This document shows positions 1-8,177 of a stretch of DNA of 9,078 nt, in pieces. Made by a program: the position numbers and the translations under genes. Source of the stretch: an uncultured Limnohabitans sp. (GTDB lineage Bacteria > Pseudomonadota > Gammaproteobacteria > Burkholderiales > Burkholderiaceae_C). Below the pieces are notes generated by a model. It did no database searches. It was not told the origin of the DNA and saw only the letters and a program-made list of their open reading frames with translations. Position 1 is the first letter of the stretch. Each line of letters opens with the position of its first letter. The stretch spans positions 1 through 9,078 of the forward strand of contig NZ_CALBEX010000352.1 in NCBI RefSeq assembly GCF_937889215.1. Reading direction: 5' to 3'.

Positions 1-26
1 GACGATGAGTCGCAATGCGGGCATGT

Positions 27-1004
27 TCAGTGGCCTTGTGAACCTGCGCCCATGCCGATGCATTCGGGCACGGGGGAGCGCAGGGGCTGGCCGTTGATGC
101 CTGCCTGCATGTTGGCGAAGGCCAGGTCCGCCATGGCCTGACGGGTTTCGGTGGTGGCGCTGGCCATGTGCGGCGTCAGCACCACGTTGGGCAAAGACCA
201 CAGGGCCTCTGGCACCTGCGGCTCGTTGGCAAAGACATCCAGACCCGCCCCGGCGATGGTGCCGTTTTGGAGGGCGGCAATCAGGGCGGTTTCGTCCACC
301 ACGCTGGCTCGGGCCACGTTGATCAAAAAGCCACGCGGGCCCAGTGCTTGCAGCACCTCGGCGTTGATCAGGTGCAGCGTGCCAGCGCCGCCGGGCGTGA
401 TGGCCACCAGAAAGTCGACCTCCGCGGCCAGCGCGGCAGCTGTGGGGTAAAAAATGAAGCCAGAGTCCGGTTTTTCAGAGCGGGCGGTGTAGGCGATCGA
501 CATGCCAAAAGCCTTGGCACGCTGGGCAATGGCTTTGCCAATGCGCCCCAGTCCCACGATGCCCATGCGCGCACCGGAGACCTTGCGTGCAAGCGCAATG
601 GGGCCAGCAGGCCAGCGGCCGGCGCGTACAAATTGGTCGGCCTGCGGGATGGCCCGGCCCACCGACAGCACCAAGCCCATGGCCAGATCGGCCACATCGT
701 CGGTCAGCACATCGGGGGTGTGGGTGACGGGAATGCCGTGTGCGATGGCGGCGGGCACATCCACACCGTCATAGCCGACCCCAAACACCGACACCACTTT
801 GGCGTTGGGCAGTTGCGAAAGCAGGCTGCTGGGCACGCTGGCTTCGCCCGTGCCCGCCACGCCCACGATGCGCGGGGCCAGGTCGGCAAAGGCGTCCGGA
901 TCGGTCACATGGGTGCGGTCGTGCACGGTGTACAGCGACGCCAATGCGGTTTGGTAAAAGGGGTGCAATTTGGCCACGGCCAGCACATCGGGTTTGGAAG
1001 ACAT
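27..1004 (-). CDS. D-2-hydroxyacid dehydrogenase, hydroxypyruvate/hydroxyphenylpyruvate reductase-like
   Basis: A 325-residue NAD(P)H-dependent cytosolic enzyme expected to reduce a 2-keto acid (glyoxylate, hydroxypyruvate or an aryl-pyruvate) to the D-2-hydroxy acid. The Rossmann motif VGLGRIG is at about residues 150-156. The catalytic set is Arg232 (in NVARAS), Glu261 (in NEP) and His279 (in LTPH). The segment TPDVLTDDVADLA near residues 96-108 and the ARSEKP stretch after the second Rossmann strand match what I recall of plant hydroxyphenylpyruvate reductase. Arg175-Ser176 there would favour NADPH, by family knowledge. Length is normal and all catalytic residues are present. The ATG at 1004 is preferred to the in-frame TTG at 1007 because AGGA at 1014-1011 sits 6 bases before the ATG. 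It is divergent from the cupin gene. The exact substrate cannot be told from sequence. Confidence 0.93.
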   Translation of the reverse strand: MSSKPDVLAVAKLHPFYQTALASLYTVHDRTHVTDPDAFADLAPRIVGVAGTGEASVPSSLLSQLPNAKVVSVFGVGYDGVDVPAAIAHGIPVTHTPDVLTDDVADLAMGLVLSVGRAIPQADQFVRAGRWPAGPIALARKVSGARMGIVGLGRIGKAIAQRAKAFGMSIAYTARSEKPDSGFIFYPTAAALAAEVDFLVAITPGGAGTLHLINAEVLQALGPRGFLINVARASVVDETALIAALQNGTIAGAGLDVFANEPQVPEALWSLPNVVLTPHMASATTETRQAMADLAFANMQAGINGQPLRSPVPECIGMGAGSQGH

Positions 1005-1184
1005 CAAATTTCCTGATCAATGGGGTATGTAAGCACAGGGGGAAACTGAACCGTTTGAATGGTATGCAAGTATCCAATCATCACACCATCGTACCTAAAG
1101 CTGGCGGTTTTTGTCACCTGACTTACCCTTGTAAGCTGTTGGCTGGGCGACAATCACGGTTTCTTTCTTTATCGAGAAACACCC
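1005..1184. promoter_or_regulatory. Divergent intergenic region, dehydrogenase / cupin
   Basis: This 180-base gap between two divergent starts must hold both promoters. TTGTCA at 1111-1116 is a plausible plus-strand -35, but no convincing -10 lies 16-18 bases downstream. Three imperfect symmetric elements are visible. TGG and CCA arms flank 1060-1076 (TGGTAT, 5 bases, TATCCA), loosely like a GntR-type operator. CTTAC-CCTT-GTAAG is at 1121-1134. GTTTCT at 1159-1164 can pair with AGAAAC at 1175-1180, just before the cupin start. No operator or promoter can be assigned firmly. Confidence 0.4.
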
Positions 1185-1568
1185 ATGACCGCTCTGAAAA
1201 AAGTTGTGCTTTTCACCGATGCCGATGGCCGAGCCCGTTTTCGCGACGAGTGGGTGGACCTGTCCGAGGGCACGGCCCAAAGCCAGTTGTCACCACTCAT
1301 GCCCTCTGCGGGATTCCAGTTGCGGCAAAGCCCGGTGGGTTTTCGAAGCACATTCCACTGCACTGGCAAACCGCAGTGGCTGTTTGTTCTGGGTGGGCAG
1401 ATGGAAATCTTTTTGCAAGATGGCAGCTCGCGTATTTTTGGGCCCGGCGAGTCGTTTTACTCGGCCGACACCTTGCCCGACGGCGTCAGCTTTGACGACA
1501 CCGTGCATGGCCATTGGAGCCGCCAGGTGGGGCCTGATCCGCTGGTGACTTTGTTTGTGCGCGACTAG
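1185..1568 (+). CDS. Small single-domain cupin protein
   Basis: A 127-residue protein with one cupin beta-barrel spanning roughly residues 45-125. The core reads as a degenerate cupin motif 1 (FHCTGKPQWLFVLGGQMEI, about 57-75), a turn at DGSSRIFGPGES (79-90), then a histidine pair at 108 and 110 (VHGH). Possible metal ligands are His58, Gln64 and His108 or His110. The usual HxH...E of motif 1 is reduced to H-C-T...Q, so metal binding and catalysis are uncertain. The family includes small cupins of unknown role that may bind a ligand rather than catalyse. The start ATG at 1185 has only a weak GAG-type ribosome site (about 1174-1176), which could be partly paired with upstream sequence. No signal peptide is seen, so it is probably cytosolic. 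It is monocistronic and convergent with rhlE. Confidence 0.85.
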   Translation: MTALKKVVLFTDADGRARFRDEWVDLSEGTAQSQLSPLMPSAGFQLRQSPVGFRSTFHCTGKPQWLFVLGGQMEIFLQDGSSRIFGPGESFYSADTLPDGVSFDDTVHGHWSRQVGPDPLVTLFVRD

Positions 1569-1572
1569 CGCG

Positions 1573-1591
1573 TGGGGGCATGTTGCCCCCA
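1573..1591. other. Perfect 8-bp hairpin after the cupin stop codon
   Basis: TGGGGGCA (1573-1580) and TGCCCCCA (1584-1591) form a perfect 8-bp stem with a 3-base loop, starting 5 bases after the cupin stop. No T tract follows, so it is not a classical intrinsic terminator by itself. It could protect the 3' end of the cupin mRNA or assist the terminator about 60 bases downstream. Confidence 0.55.
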
Positions 1592-1642
1592 GGGTTCAGG
1601 ACTGACAGCTTGCCGCTTGTGCCAGAGACAGGCACCAGAAGC

Positions 1643-1673
1643 AAAAAAAGAGACCGCCTTGGCGGTCTCTTTT
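1643..1673. terminator. Bidirectional intrinsic terminator, cupin / rhlE
   Basis: AGAGACCGCC (1649-1658) and GGCGGTCTCT (1661-1670) form a perfect 10-bp stem, more realistically 9 bp with a 4-base loop. A run of seven A lies at 1643-1649 and four T at 1670-1673. Read on the minus strand, the stem is followed by seven U, so it is strongest for rhlE, whose stop is 22 bases before the stem. On the plus strand it can also stop the cupin transcript. Confidence 0.9.
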
Positions 1674-1694
1674 CATGGGTTCGCAAGGCGCTGA

Positions 1695-3545
<1,851 letters not shown>

Positions 3546-3814
3546 TTTTCACAGAGCGCCATGTCCGGCGCAGGCATCGGCTCATTCAACCGCTGTTGGC
3601 AGTTACCAGTGTGGGCCGATAGGTCTTAAGGTGGGCATGGAAACCGCAGGCGCTTGTTTTGAGCGTTGCCTGGGTCAGGCCCCAGCAGAAGTGCTGATGC
3701 TGCGGCAACTGGAGGCTGCAGCGGTGTCAATTGTCGCACAAGTCGAAATCTGTTCCTCGGCCTTGCATTTGTTGCCTCTCTGGGGCAGCCAAAGTCGAGG
3801 TTTAATCTGGCACT
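3546..3814. promoter_or_regulatory. Divergent intergenic region, rhlE / exonuclease
   Basis: This 269-base region must carry promoters for both genes. GCGCC-ATGTCC-GGCGC (3556-3571) is a short GC-rich hairpin close to the rhlE start, in what would be its 5' leader. CTGGG-TCAGGC-CCCAG lies near 3669-3684 without a T tract. TTGCAT (3763) and TTGCCT (3772) are possible -35 boxes for the exonuclease gene, but no -10 at good spacing was found. A 61-codon frame (ATG 3637, stop 3820-3822) is present but has poor coding character. No confident regulatory site. Confidence 0.4.
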
Positions 3815-5002
3815 ATGAATAAATCTGATCAGATGAGTTTTCTCGGCTTTGAGGCCGGGGGCGTGGACAAGCCGAAAAAAACAGGGCGTGCCCGACAGAC
3901 CCATCCGGTGGCGGTGCCCACGGCCGCTGCCTTGCCCATTGCTGTGCCCGTCTCGCCCGCCGTGGCCAATGCACAGGGCGTGGCCAATGCACAGGGCGTG
4001 GCCAACGCACACGCCATGGCTGAAGCACCCGCCGCACCCAGCCTGAACTTGGCGCAGGCCCCCACCAGCTTGCCCACCCTGCCCGAAAGGCCGCTCGCCA
4101 TGACCGAACCCGAAGCCATGGCCCAAGCGCTGGCGCAGCACCCCGACTTTAAGGTGCTGCGGCGGCTGGTGCCGCGCACCGACTATGGGTCGTTGAACGG
4201 CCAAGCCACCCAGCGCGTGATCGTGCTCGACACCGAGACCACCGGGCTGGACAGCAAGGGCGAAAAAATCATCGAATTGGCCATGCTGTCGGTGCTGGTG
4301 GATGCGGCCACAGGTGCACCCGTGGGCCCTGTGACCATTTATGAGTCGTTTGAAGATCCGGGCAAGCCGATTCCGCCGCAGATCACCGAGATCACGGGCA
4401 TTGACGACAGCATGGTGCAGGGCCAACGCATCGACGACGCGGCCGTGACCGCGATGGTGCAGCAGGCCGATTTGGTCTTGGCGCACAACGCCGGGTTCGA
4501 CCGCCCTTTTGTGGAGGCACGTTTTCCGGTGTTTGCGGGCAAGGCCTGGGGGTGCTCATTTCAGGGCATCGACTGGAAGAAAGAGGGGAGTGGCTCGGCC
4601 AAGCTGGAGTTTTTGGCGTCCGAGCGCGGCTGGTTTTACGACGCGCACAGGGCGCAGGTCGATTGCCATGCTTTGCTGCAGGTGCTGGCCTCGCCCCTGG
4701 CCGATGGGCAAACGGGCCTGATGCGCCTGTTGGCGGGCGCCGAGCAGACGCGCTATAAGTTGCGCGCCACAGGCGCACCGTTTGAGGCCAAAGACAAGCT
4801 CAAATCACGCGGCTACCGCTGGGACGGCGAAGGCCGGGTCTGGTGGTGCAGTTTGGGCTCTGACACCCTGCTGGACGCCGAATGCGTTTGGTTGCGGGCC
4901 GAGGTCTATGGCCAGCGCAGCGCCCGGGTGCAGCTCGAAGCGATGAACAGCCGGGTGCAGTATTCCAGCCGGTCAGGCCTGTTGACGGAGCGAGCGGTCT
5001 AA
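3815..5002 (+). CDS. DnaQ-like (DEDDh) 3'-5' exonuclease with C-terminal Trp-rich module
   Basis: A 395-residue protein in three parts. Residues 1-105 are Ala/Pro/Val-rich, probably disordered, and include a short tandem repeat (50-67). Residues 133-295 form an RNase T/DNA polymerase III epsilon-type exonuclease: DTETTG gives Asp139 and Glu141, AHNAGFD gives Asp229, and HRAQVD gives His278 and Asp283. The DEDDh set is therefore complete and activity on single-stranded DNA or RNA ends is expected. Residues about 313-346 carry FEAKDKLKSRGYRWDG followed by RVWW, which resembles DUF5710-like modules; its role is unknown. It is not the replicative epsilon subunit, judging by length and extra domains. 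The start is uncertain: ATG 3815 has GAGG only 14 bases upstream, and ATG 3833 (Met7) has no ribosome site, so the longer form is kept. It is followed by ettA, which has its own promoter. Confidence 0.9.
   Translation: MNKSDQMSFLGFEAGGVDKPKKTGRARQTHPVAVPTAAALPIAVPVSPAVANAQGVANAQGVANAHAMAEAPAAPSLNLAQAPTSLPTLPERPLAMTEPEAMAQALAQHPDFKVLRRLVPRTDYGSLNGQATQRVIVLDTETTGLDSKGEKIIELAMLSVLVDAATGAPVGPVTIYESFEDPGKPIPPQITEITGIDDSMVQGQRIDDAAVTAMVQQADLVLAHNAGFDRPFVEARFPVFAGKAWGCSFQGIDWKKEGSGSAKLEFLASERGWFYDAHRAQVDCHALLQVLASPLADGQTGLMRLLAGAEQTRYKLRATGAPFEAKDKLKSRGYRWDGEGRVWWCSLGSDTLLDAECVWLRAEVYGQRSARVQLEAMNSRVQYSSRSGLLTERAV
3962..4015 (+). repeat. 18-bp tandem repeat, 3 copies, in the exonuclease linker
   Basis: GTGGCCAATGCACAGGGC occurs twice exactly (3962-3979, 3980-3997), then a third copy with three mismatches (3998-4015). 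The unit is six codons and stays in frame, encoding VANAQG, VANAQG, VANAHA (residues 50-67). Such repeats can change copy number by slippage without breaking the frame. Confidence 0.95.
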
Positions 5003-5005
5003 TTT

Positions 5006-5036
5006 TTCATGCGCAAGTCTCACAAGCTGGGATAAT
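5006..5036 (+). promoter_or_regulatory. Extended -10 promoter for ettA
   Basis: TGGGATAAT at 5028-5036 is an extended -10: TG, one base, then GATAAT, a 5-of-6 match to TATAAT. The -35 side is weak; TTCATG at 5006-5011 is the best candidate but sits at 19-base spacing. This fits an extended -10 promoter that needs little -35 contact. Transcription would begin near 5043, giving an ettA leader of about 97 bases. Confidence 0.7.
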
Positions 5037-5049
5037 GCCGGGTTGCACA

Positions 5050-5133
5050 CGCCGCACCTGACCTCACATGCAGGTTTGCGGTGCAGAGCCGACGCCTTTG
5101 GGGTGTCCGGTCTGTGCCCATTTTTTTTCAGGG
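5050..5133 (+). promoter_or_regulatory. Structured ettA 5' leader with U8 tract before the ribosome site
   Basis: Two hairpins fill the predicted leader. Hairpin A pairs 5050-5060 with 5071-5083 (11 pairs, including one G-U and a 2-base bulge, with a 10-base loop). Hairpin B pairs 5089-5096 with 5102-5110 (8 pairs with one bulged C and a 5-base loop). Ten bases later comes a run of eight T (5121-5128), then AGGG (5130-5133), 6 bases before the ettA ATG. The T run is not next to a stem, so it does not look like a plain terminator; it may be an S1-type enhancer or part of a control leader. Confidence 0.5.
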
Positions 5134-5139
5134 TTACAC

Positions 5140-6801
5140 ATGGCTCAATACGTATTTTCGATGAACCGGGTTGGCAAGATCGTCCCCCCGAAGCGTCACA
5201 TTCTTAAAGACATTTCGCTGTCTTTCTTCCCCGGAGCCAAGATTGGCGTGCTGGGCACCAACGGCTCGGGCAAGTCCACTTTGCTCAAGATCATGGCGGG
5301 CATCGACAAAGAGATCGAGGGCGAAGCCATCCCGATGGCGGGCCTGAAGATCGGGTATTTGCCGCAAGAACCCATCATGGACCCTGAGCAAACCGTGCGC
5401 GAAGCCGTGGAAAGCGGCATGGGCGAAGTCAAGGCCGCGCAAGCCCGCTTGGAAGAGGTGTATGCCGCCTACGCCGAAGAAGACGCCGACTTTGACGCGC
5501 TGGCCGCCGAGCAGGCTCAACTCGAAGCCATCATCTCCACCGCAGGCGATGCGTCCGAGCACCAGCTCGAAATCGCGGCTGACGCGCTGCGCTTGCCTGC
5601 CTGGGACGCCATCATCGGCAAACTTTCCGGCGGTGAAAAGCGCCGCGTGGCCCTGTGCCGTTTGCTGCTCTCGCGCCCCGACATGCTGCTGCTCGACGAG
5701 CCGACCAACCACTTGGACGCCGAATCGGTGGACTGGCTGGAACTGTTTTTGTCGCGTTTCTCGGGCACCGTGGTGGCCATCACCCACGACCGTTACTTCT
5801 TGGACAACGCGGCCGAATGGATTTTGGAACTCGACCGGGGCTCCGGCATTCCTTACAAAGGCAACTACTCCAGCTGGTTGGAGCAAAAAGACGCCCGTTT
5901 GGCCACCGAGCAGCGCACCGAAGATGCACGCTCCAAGGCCATGAAGAAAGAATTGGAGTGGGCGCGTTCCAACCCCAAGGGCCGTCAAGCCAAGAGCAAG
6001 GCCCGTTTGGCCCGATTTGAAGAGTTGAGCGACCACGACTACCAAAAGCGCAACGAGACCCAGGAGATTTTCATCCCTGTGGCCGAGCGTTTGGGCAATG
6101 AAGTGTTTGAATTCAAAAACGTCAGCAAGTCCTTCGGTGACCGTTTGCTGATCGATAACCTGAACTTCAAAGTGCCTGCGGGCGCCATCGTGGGCATCAT
6201 CGGGCCCAACGGCGCCGGTAAATCGACGCTGTTCAAGCTGATCGCGGGCAAAGAGCAGCCCGACAGCGGTGAAGTCACCATCGGCCAGACCGTGCGCATG
6301 GCCTTTGTGGACCAGAACCGCGATGACTTGGACAACAACAAAACCGTTTGGGAAGACGTCTCGGGTGGTCTGGACATCATCAACGTGGGCAAGTTCCAGA
6401 TGGCCAGCCGGGCGTATTGCGGCCGCTTCAACTTCAACGGTGGCGACCAGCAGAAAAAGGTCGGCATGTTGTCCGGCGGTGAGCGCGGGCGTTTGCACTT
6501 GGCCAAAACCCTGATCGAAGGCGGCAACGTGTTGCTGCTGGACGAGCCCTCCAACGACTTGGACGTGGAAACCCTGCGGGCGTTGGAAGATGCCTTGCTG
6601 GAATTCGCTGGCTCCATCATGGTCATCAGCCACGACCGCTGGTTCCTGGACCGCATCGCTACCCACATCCTGGCCGCAGAAGGCGACAGCCAGTGGGTGT
6701 TCTTTGACGGCAACTACCAAGAGTACGAAGCCGACAAGAAACGCCGTCTGGGCGAAGAGGGCGCCAAGCCCAAGCGTGTGCGCTTCAAGGCTTTGAAGTA
6801 A
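5140..6801 (+). CDS. ettA: Energy-dependent translational throttle protein EttA (ABC-F)
   Basis: A 553-residue ABC-F ATPase with no membrane domain, which by family knowledge binds the ribosomal E site and gates entry into the elongation cycle according to ATP/ADP. Domain 1 has Walker A GTNGSGKST (39-47), signature LSGGE (162-166), Walker B LLLDEPTNHLD with catalytic Glu187, and switch His216. Residues about 95-140 match the EttA arm, and 242-322 the charged tRNA-contacting linker. Domain 2 has GPNGAGKST (355-363), LSGGE (444-448), Glu469 and His498; its Walker B continues SNDLD. The N terminus MAQYVFSMNRVGK is characteristic of EttA rather than Uup, YheS or YbiT. An in-frame ATG at 5068 would add 24 residues, but ATG 5140 is chosen for its AGGG ribosome site at 6-base spacing and the conserved MAQY start. 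It has its own promoter and terminator. Confidence 0.97.
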   Translation: MAQYVFSMNRVGKIVPPKRHILKDISLSFFPGAKIGVLGTNGSGKSTLLKIMAGIDKEIEGEAIPMAGLKIGYLPQEPIMDPEQTVREAVESGMGEVKAAQARLEEVYAAYAEEDADFDALAAEQAQLEAIISTAGDASEHQLEIAADALRLPAWDAIIGKLSGGEKRRVALCRLLLSRPDMLLLDEPTNHLDAESVDWLELFLSRFSGTVVAITHDRYFLDNAAEWILELDRGSGIPYKGNYSSWLEQKDARLATEQRTEDARSKAMKKELEWARSNPKGRQAKSKARLARFEELSDHDYQKRNETQEIFIPVAERLGNEVFEFKNVSKSFGDRLLIDNLNFKVPAGAIVGIIGPNGAGKSTLFKLIAGKEQPDSGEVTIGQTVRMAFVDQNRDDLDNNKTVWEDVSGGLDIINVGKFQMASRAYCGRFNFNGGDQQKKVGMLSGGERGRLHLAKTLIEGGNVLLLDEPSNDLDVETLRALEDALLEFAGSIMVISHDRWFLDRIATHILAAEGDSQWVFFDGNYQEYEADKKRRLGEEGAKPKRVRFKALK

Positions 6802-6817
6802 TCTCCGAGAGGAAACG

Positions 6818-6847
6818 AAAAAACGGGCCCTTGAGGCCCGTTTTTTT
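6818..6847. terminator. Bidirectional intrinsic terminator, ettA / Hpt gene
   Basis: ACGGGCC (6823-6829), loop CTTGA, GGCCCGT (6835-6841), followed by seven T (6841-6847) and preceded by six A (6818-6823). The A and T runs extend the stem. It ends ettA, whose stop is 6799-6801, and read on the minus strand it ends the Hpt transcript, whose stop is at 6870-6872. Confidence 0.93.
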
Positions 6848-6869
6848 GTGCGTAAGAGGTGTTTGCCGG

Positions 6870-7235
6870 TCAGTTGGGGCTGTGGCTGTCCAGGTGTGCG
6901 ATCACTTCCATGCGCAAGGCTTCCAGTTGGGGGGACAGTTGTTTGTAGACCGTGCGCAATTCCTCGGGTTCGGCGTGTTTGCTCAGGTCTTCCACGCGAA
7001 CGACGTGTTCGACCAAGCTGTCAACGCAAAACACCGGGGTGAAGCCCTTGAGTTGGTGCAGGATGCGGTTGGCCCCATAGACATCGTCTTTGTCGAGCAA
7101 CTCTTGTAGGCGGGGCAAATCATCGCTCAGTGTCTGTTTCAGGGTCTTGAGCAGTGACAACACCCCATTGGCGTCGCCAATGAATTCCATGGCCCGGTCA
7201 ATGGACAAATAGATTGGCTGTGGTGGATTGCTCAT
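6870..7235 (-). CDS. Stand-alone Hpt (histidine phosphotransfer) domain protein
   Basis: A 121-residue, mostly alpha-helical protein. ILHQLKGFTPVF at about residues 58-69 contains the H-x-L-K-G signature of Hpt domains, with His60 as the predicted phosphoryl-accepting residue. The length fits a single four-helix Hpt bundle with no kinase, receiver or output domain attached. It would relay phosphate between a hybrid sensor kinase and a response regulator, but neither is encoded in this window, so its partners are unknown. The ATG at 7235 has no obvious Shine-Dalgarno sequence. It lies 63 bases downstream of the Nudix gene on the same strand, so it could be co-transcribed or use a promoter in the gap. 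Cytosolic; no signal peptide or membrane segment. Confidence 0.85.
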   Translation of the reverse strand: MSNPPQPIYLSIDRAMEFIGDANGVLSLLKTLKQTLSDDLPRLQELLDKDDVYGANRILHQLKGFTPVFCVDSLVEHVVRVEDLSKHAEPEELRTVYKQLSPQLEALRMEVIAHLDSHSPN

Positions 7236-7263
7236 AGGTAAATGTTACATGTGAATACAAAAA

Positions 7264-7295
7264 TCACGTAAGCAAATGAAACGTGAGACCCACGT
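7264..7295. repeat. Nested ACGTG/CACGT inverted repeats between Nudix and Hpt genes
   Basis: TCACGT (7264-7269) and ACGTGA (7281-7286) are inverted arms 11 bases apart. The same ACGTG (7281-7285) also pairs with CACGT (7291-7295) across 5 bases. These could be operator half-sites or competing hairpins. No T tract follows on the minus strand, so a terminator is unlikely. Confidence 0.45.
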
Positions 7296-7298
7296 ATT

Positions 7299-8177
7299 CT
7301 AGTCAAGCAAAGCGGCCAATCCCAACTCTGGCTCAAAACGTTTGTTTTTGAACATCAAGCGGCTCGGTCCAGGGAAGGCGGCTTGCCCCACAGAATGGCG
7401 CGGATCGCCCGGGTAACAGATGGTGCGGATGCCGTCTTGGTCAAAGGGTTCGGGCTCGATCACGGGGGGCTTGCGGCTTAGGGCTTCGGCCATCACGCTC
7501 TGGGCGTGGCGGTGGCGGCTCAGGTGCACCAAACTCATGATTTGCGGTGGGGCCAGCTCGATCTCGCGGTCCCAATAGCGCAGCAGCGCCTCGCGGGGGT
7601 TGATCCACAGGGTTTCGGTGGCCTCAAAGTTGTCGTGCTCGGCCAGTTGGTCGTCGGGCACTTGGGTGACAAAAAACCGGGTGTCAAAGCGCTTGTTGGT
7701 CACCGAGGCTTGGCGCGGTGTGATCCAGCGGCACCAGGGCAGCAGGGGCTCTGTGTGCAGGGTCAGGGCCTGCGCCTGAAAGGCCTCGTGCCAGTTTTGG
7801 CCACTGCGCAGCGCTTGCAGCAGGGCATGGGCCTGTGGCTCGGCGTGCGCTGCACAGCCCAGCAACACCCGGCATTCTTCGTAGGCTTCTCGCATGGCGG
7901 CCACAAACAGGCCCGAGGCGCGTTCGGCCGGGATGTCGGGTTCATTGAGCCTTTGGTGCAAGGTGGCACTGTCTTGGCTCAGGCGTTGCAACCAGGTGGG
8001 ATGCTGGTCTTGCGGGTCGAGCTTGCCGCCTGGAAACACATACACCCCGCCCAGCACGTTCGAGGCTTGGTGCCGGCGCATCAGCAGCACTTGCAAGCCG
8101 CCCGGGCCGTCGCGCACCATGACGACGGTGGCGGCATCCAAAGGGGGCGTGGTGACGGTTTCGGTGTTCAGTTCCAT
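7299..8177 (-). CDS. Nudix hydrolase, NUDT19-like with split Nudix box
   Basis: A 292-residue predicted diphosphohydrolase. GGVYVFPGGKLDPQD at residues 43-57 is the first half of the Nudix box, and MREAYEECRVLL (95-106) is the second half, with metal-binding Arg96, Glu97, Glu100 and Glu101. The canonical box has 7 residues between the halves; here about 38 intervene, as in the NUDT19 (RP2) group, known in mammals to cleave CoA and acyl-CoA. The Gly usual near the end of the box is Arg103. The region after about residue 110 is a family-specific extension. The true substrate is unknown: CoA, acyl-CoA and nucleotide diphosphates all remain possible. The ATG at 8177 lacks a strong ribosome site, so the start is moderately sure. 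It lies upstream of the Hpt gene and is divergent from the dehydrogenase gene at 8335. Confidence 0.88.
   Translation of the reverse strand: MELNTETVTTPPLDAATVVMVRDGPGGLQVLLMRRHQASNVLGGVYVFPGGKLDPQDQHPTWLQRLSQDSATLHQRLNEPDIPAERASGLFVAAMREAYEECRVLLGCAAHAEPQAHALLQALRSGQNWHEAFQAQALTLHTEPLLPWCRWITPRQASVTNKRFDTRFFVTQVPDDQLAEHDNFEATETLWINPREALLRYWDREIELAPPQIMSLVHLSRHRHAQSVMAEALSRKPPVIEPEPFDQDGIRTICYPGDPRHSVGQAAFPGPSRLMFKNKRFEPELGLAALLD

Noticed and set aside
168..1016. A 282-codon plus-strand open frame opposite the dehydrogenase gene
   Set aside because: Antisense shadow; the minus-strand protein has all catalytic residues and a good ribosome site.
3626..4486. A 286-codon minus-strand open frame across the rhlE upstream region and the exonuclease gene
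   Set aside because: Its repeat ALCIGH is just the 18-bp tandem repeat read backwards, and it overlaps the catalytic exonuclease region.
5111..5130. T8 run as a terminator between the exonuclease gene and ettA
   Set aside because: The nearest stem ends 10 bases before the T run, and the promoter lies upstream, so termination here would block ettA.
5068..5139. A 24-residue N-terminal extension of EttA from ATG 5068
   Set aside because: EttA proteins start with MAQY; the extension covers the hairpins and T tract, and ATG 5140 has the better ribosome site.
5134..6720. A 528-codon open frame on the minus strand opposite ettA
   Set aside because: It lies wholly antisense to a complete, well-recognised EttA, shows no known motif, and long antisense frames are expected opposite high-GC genes.
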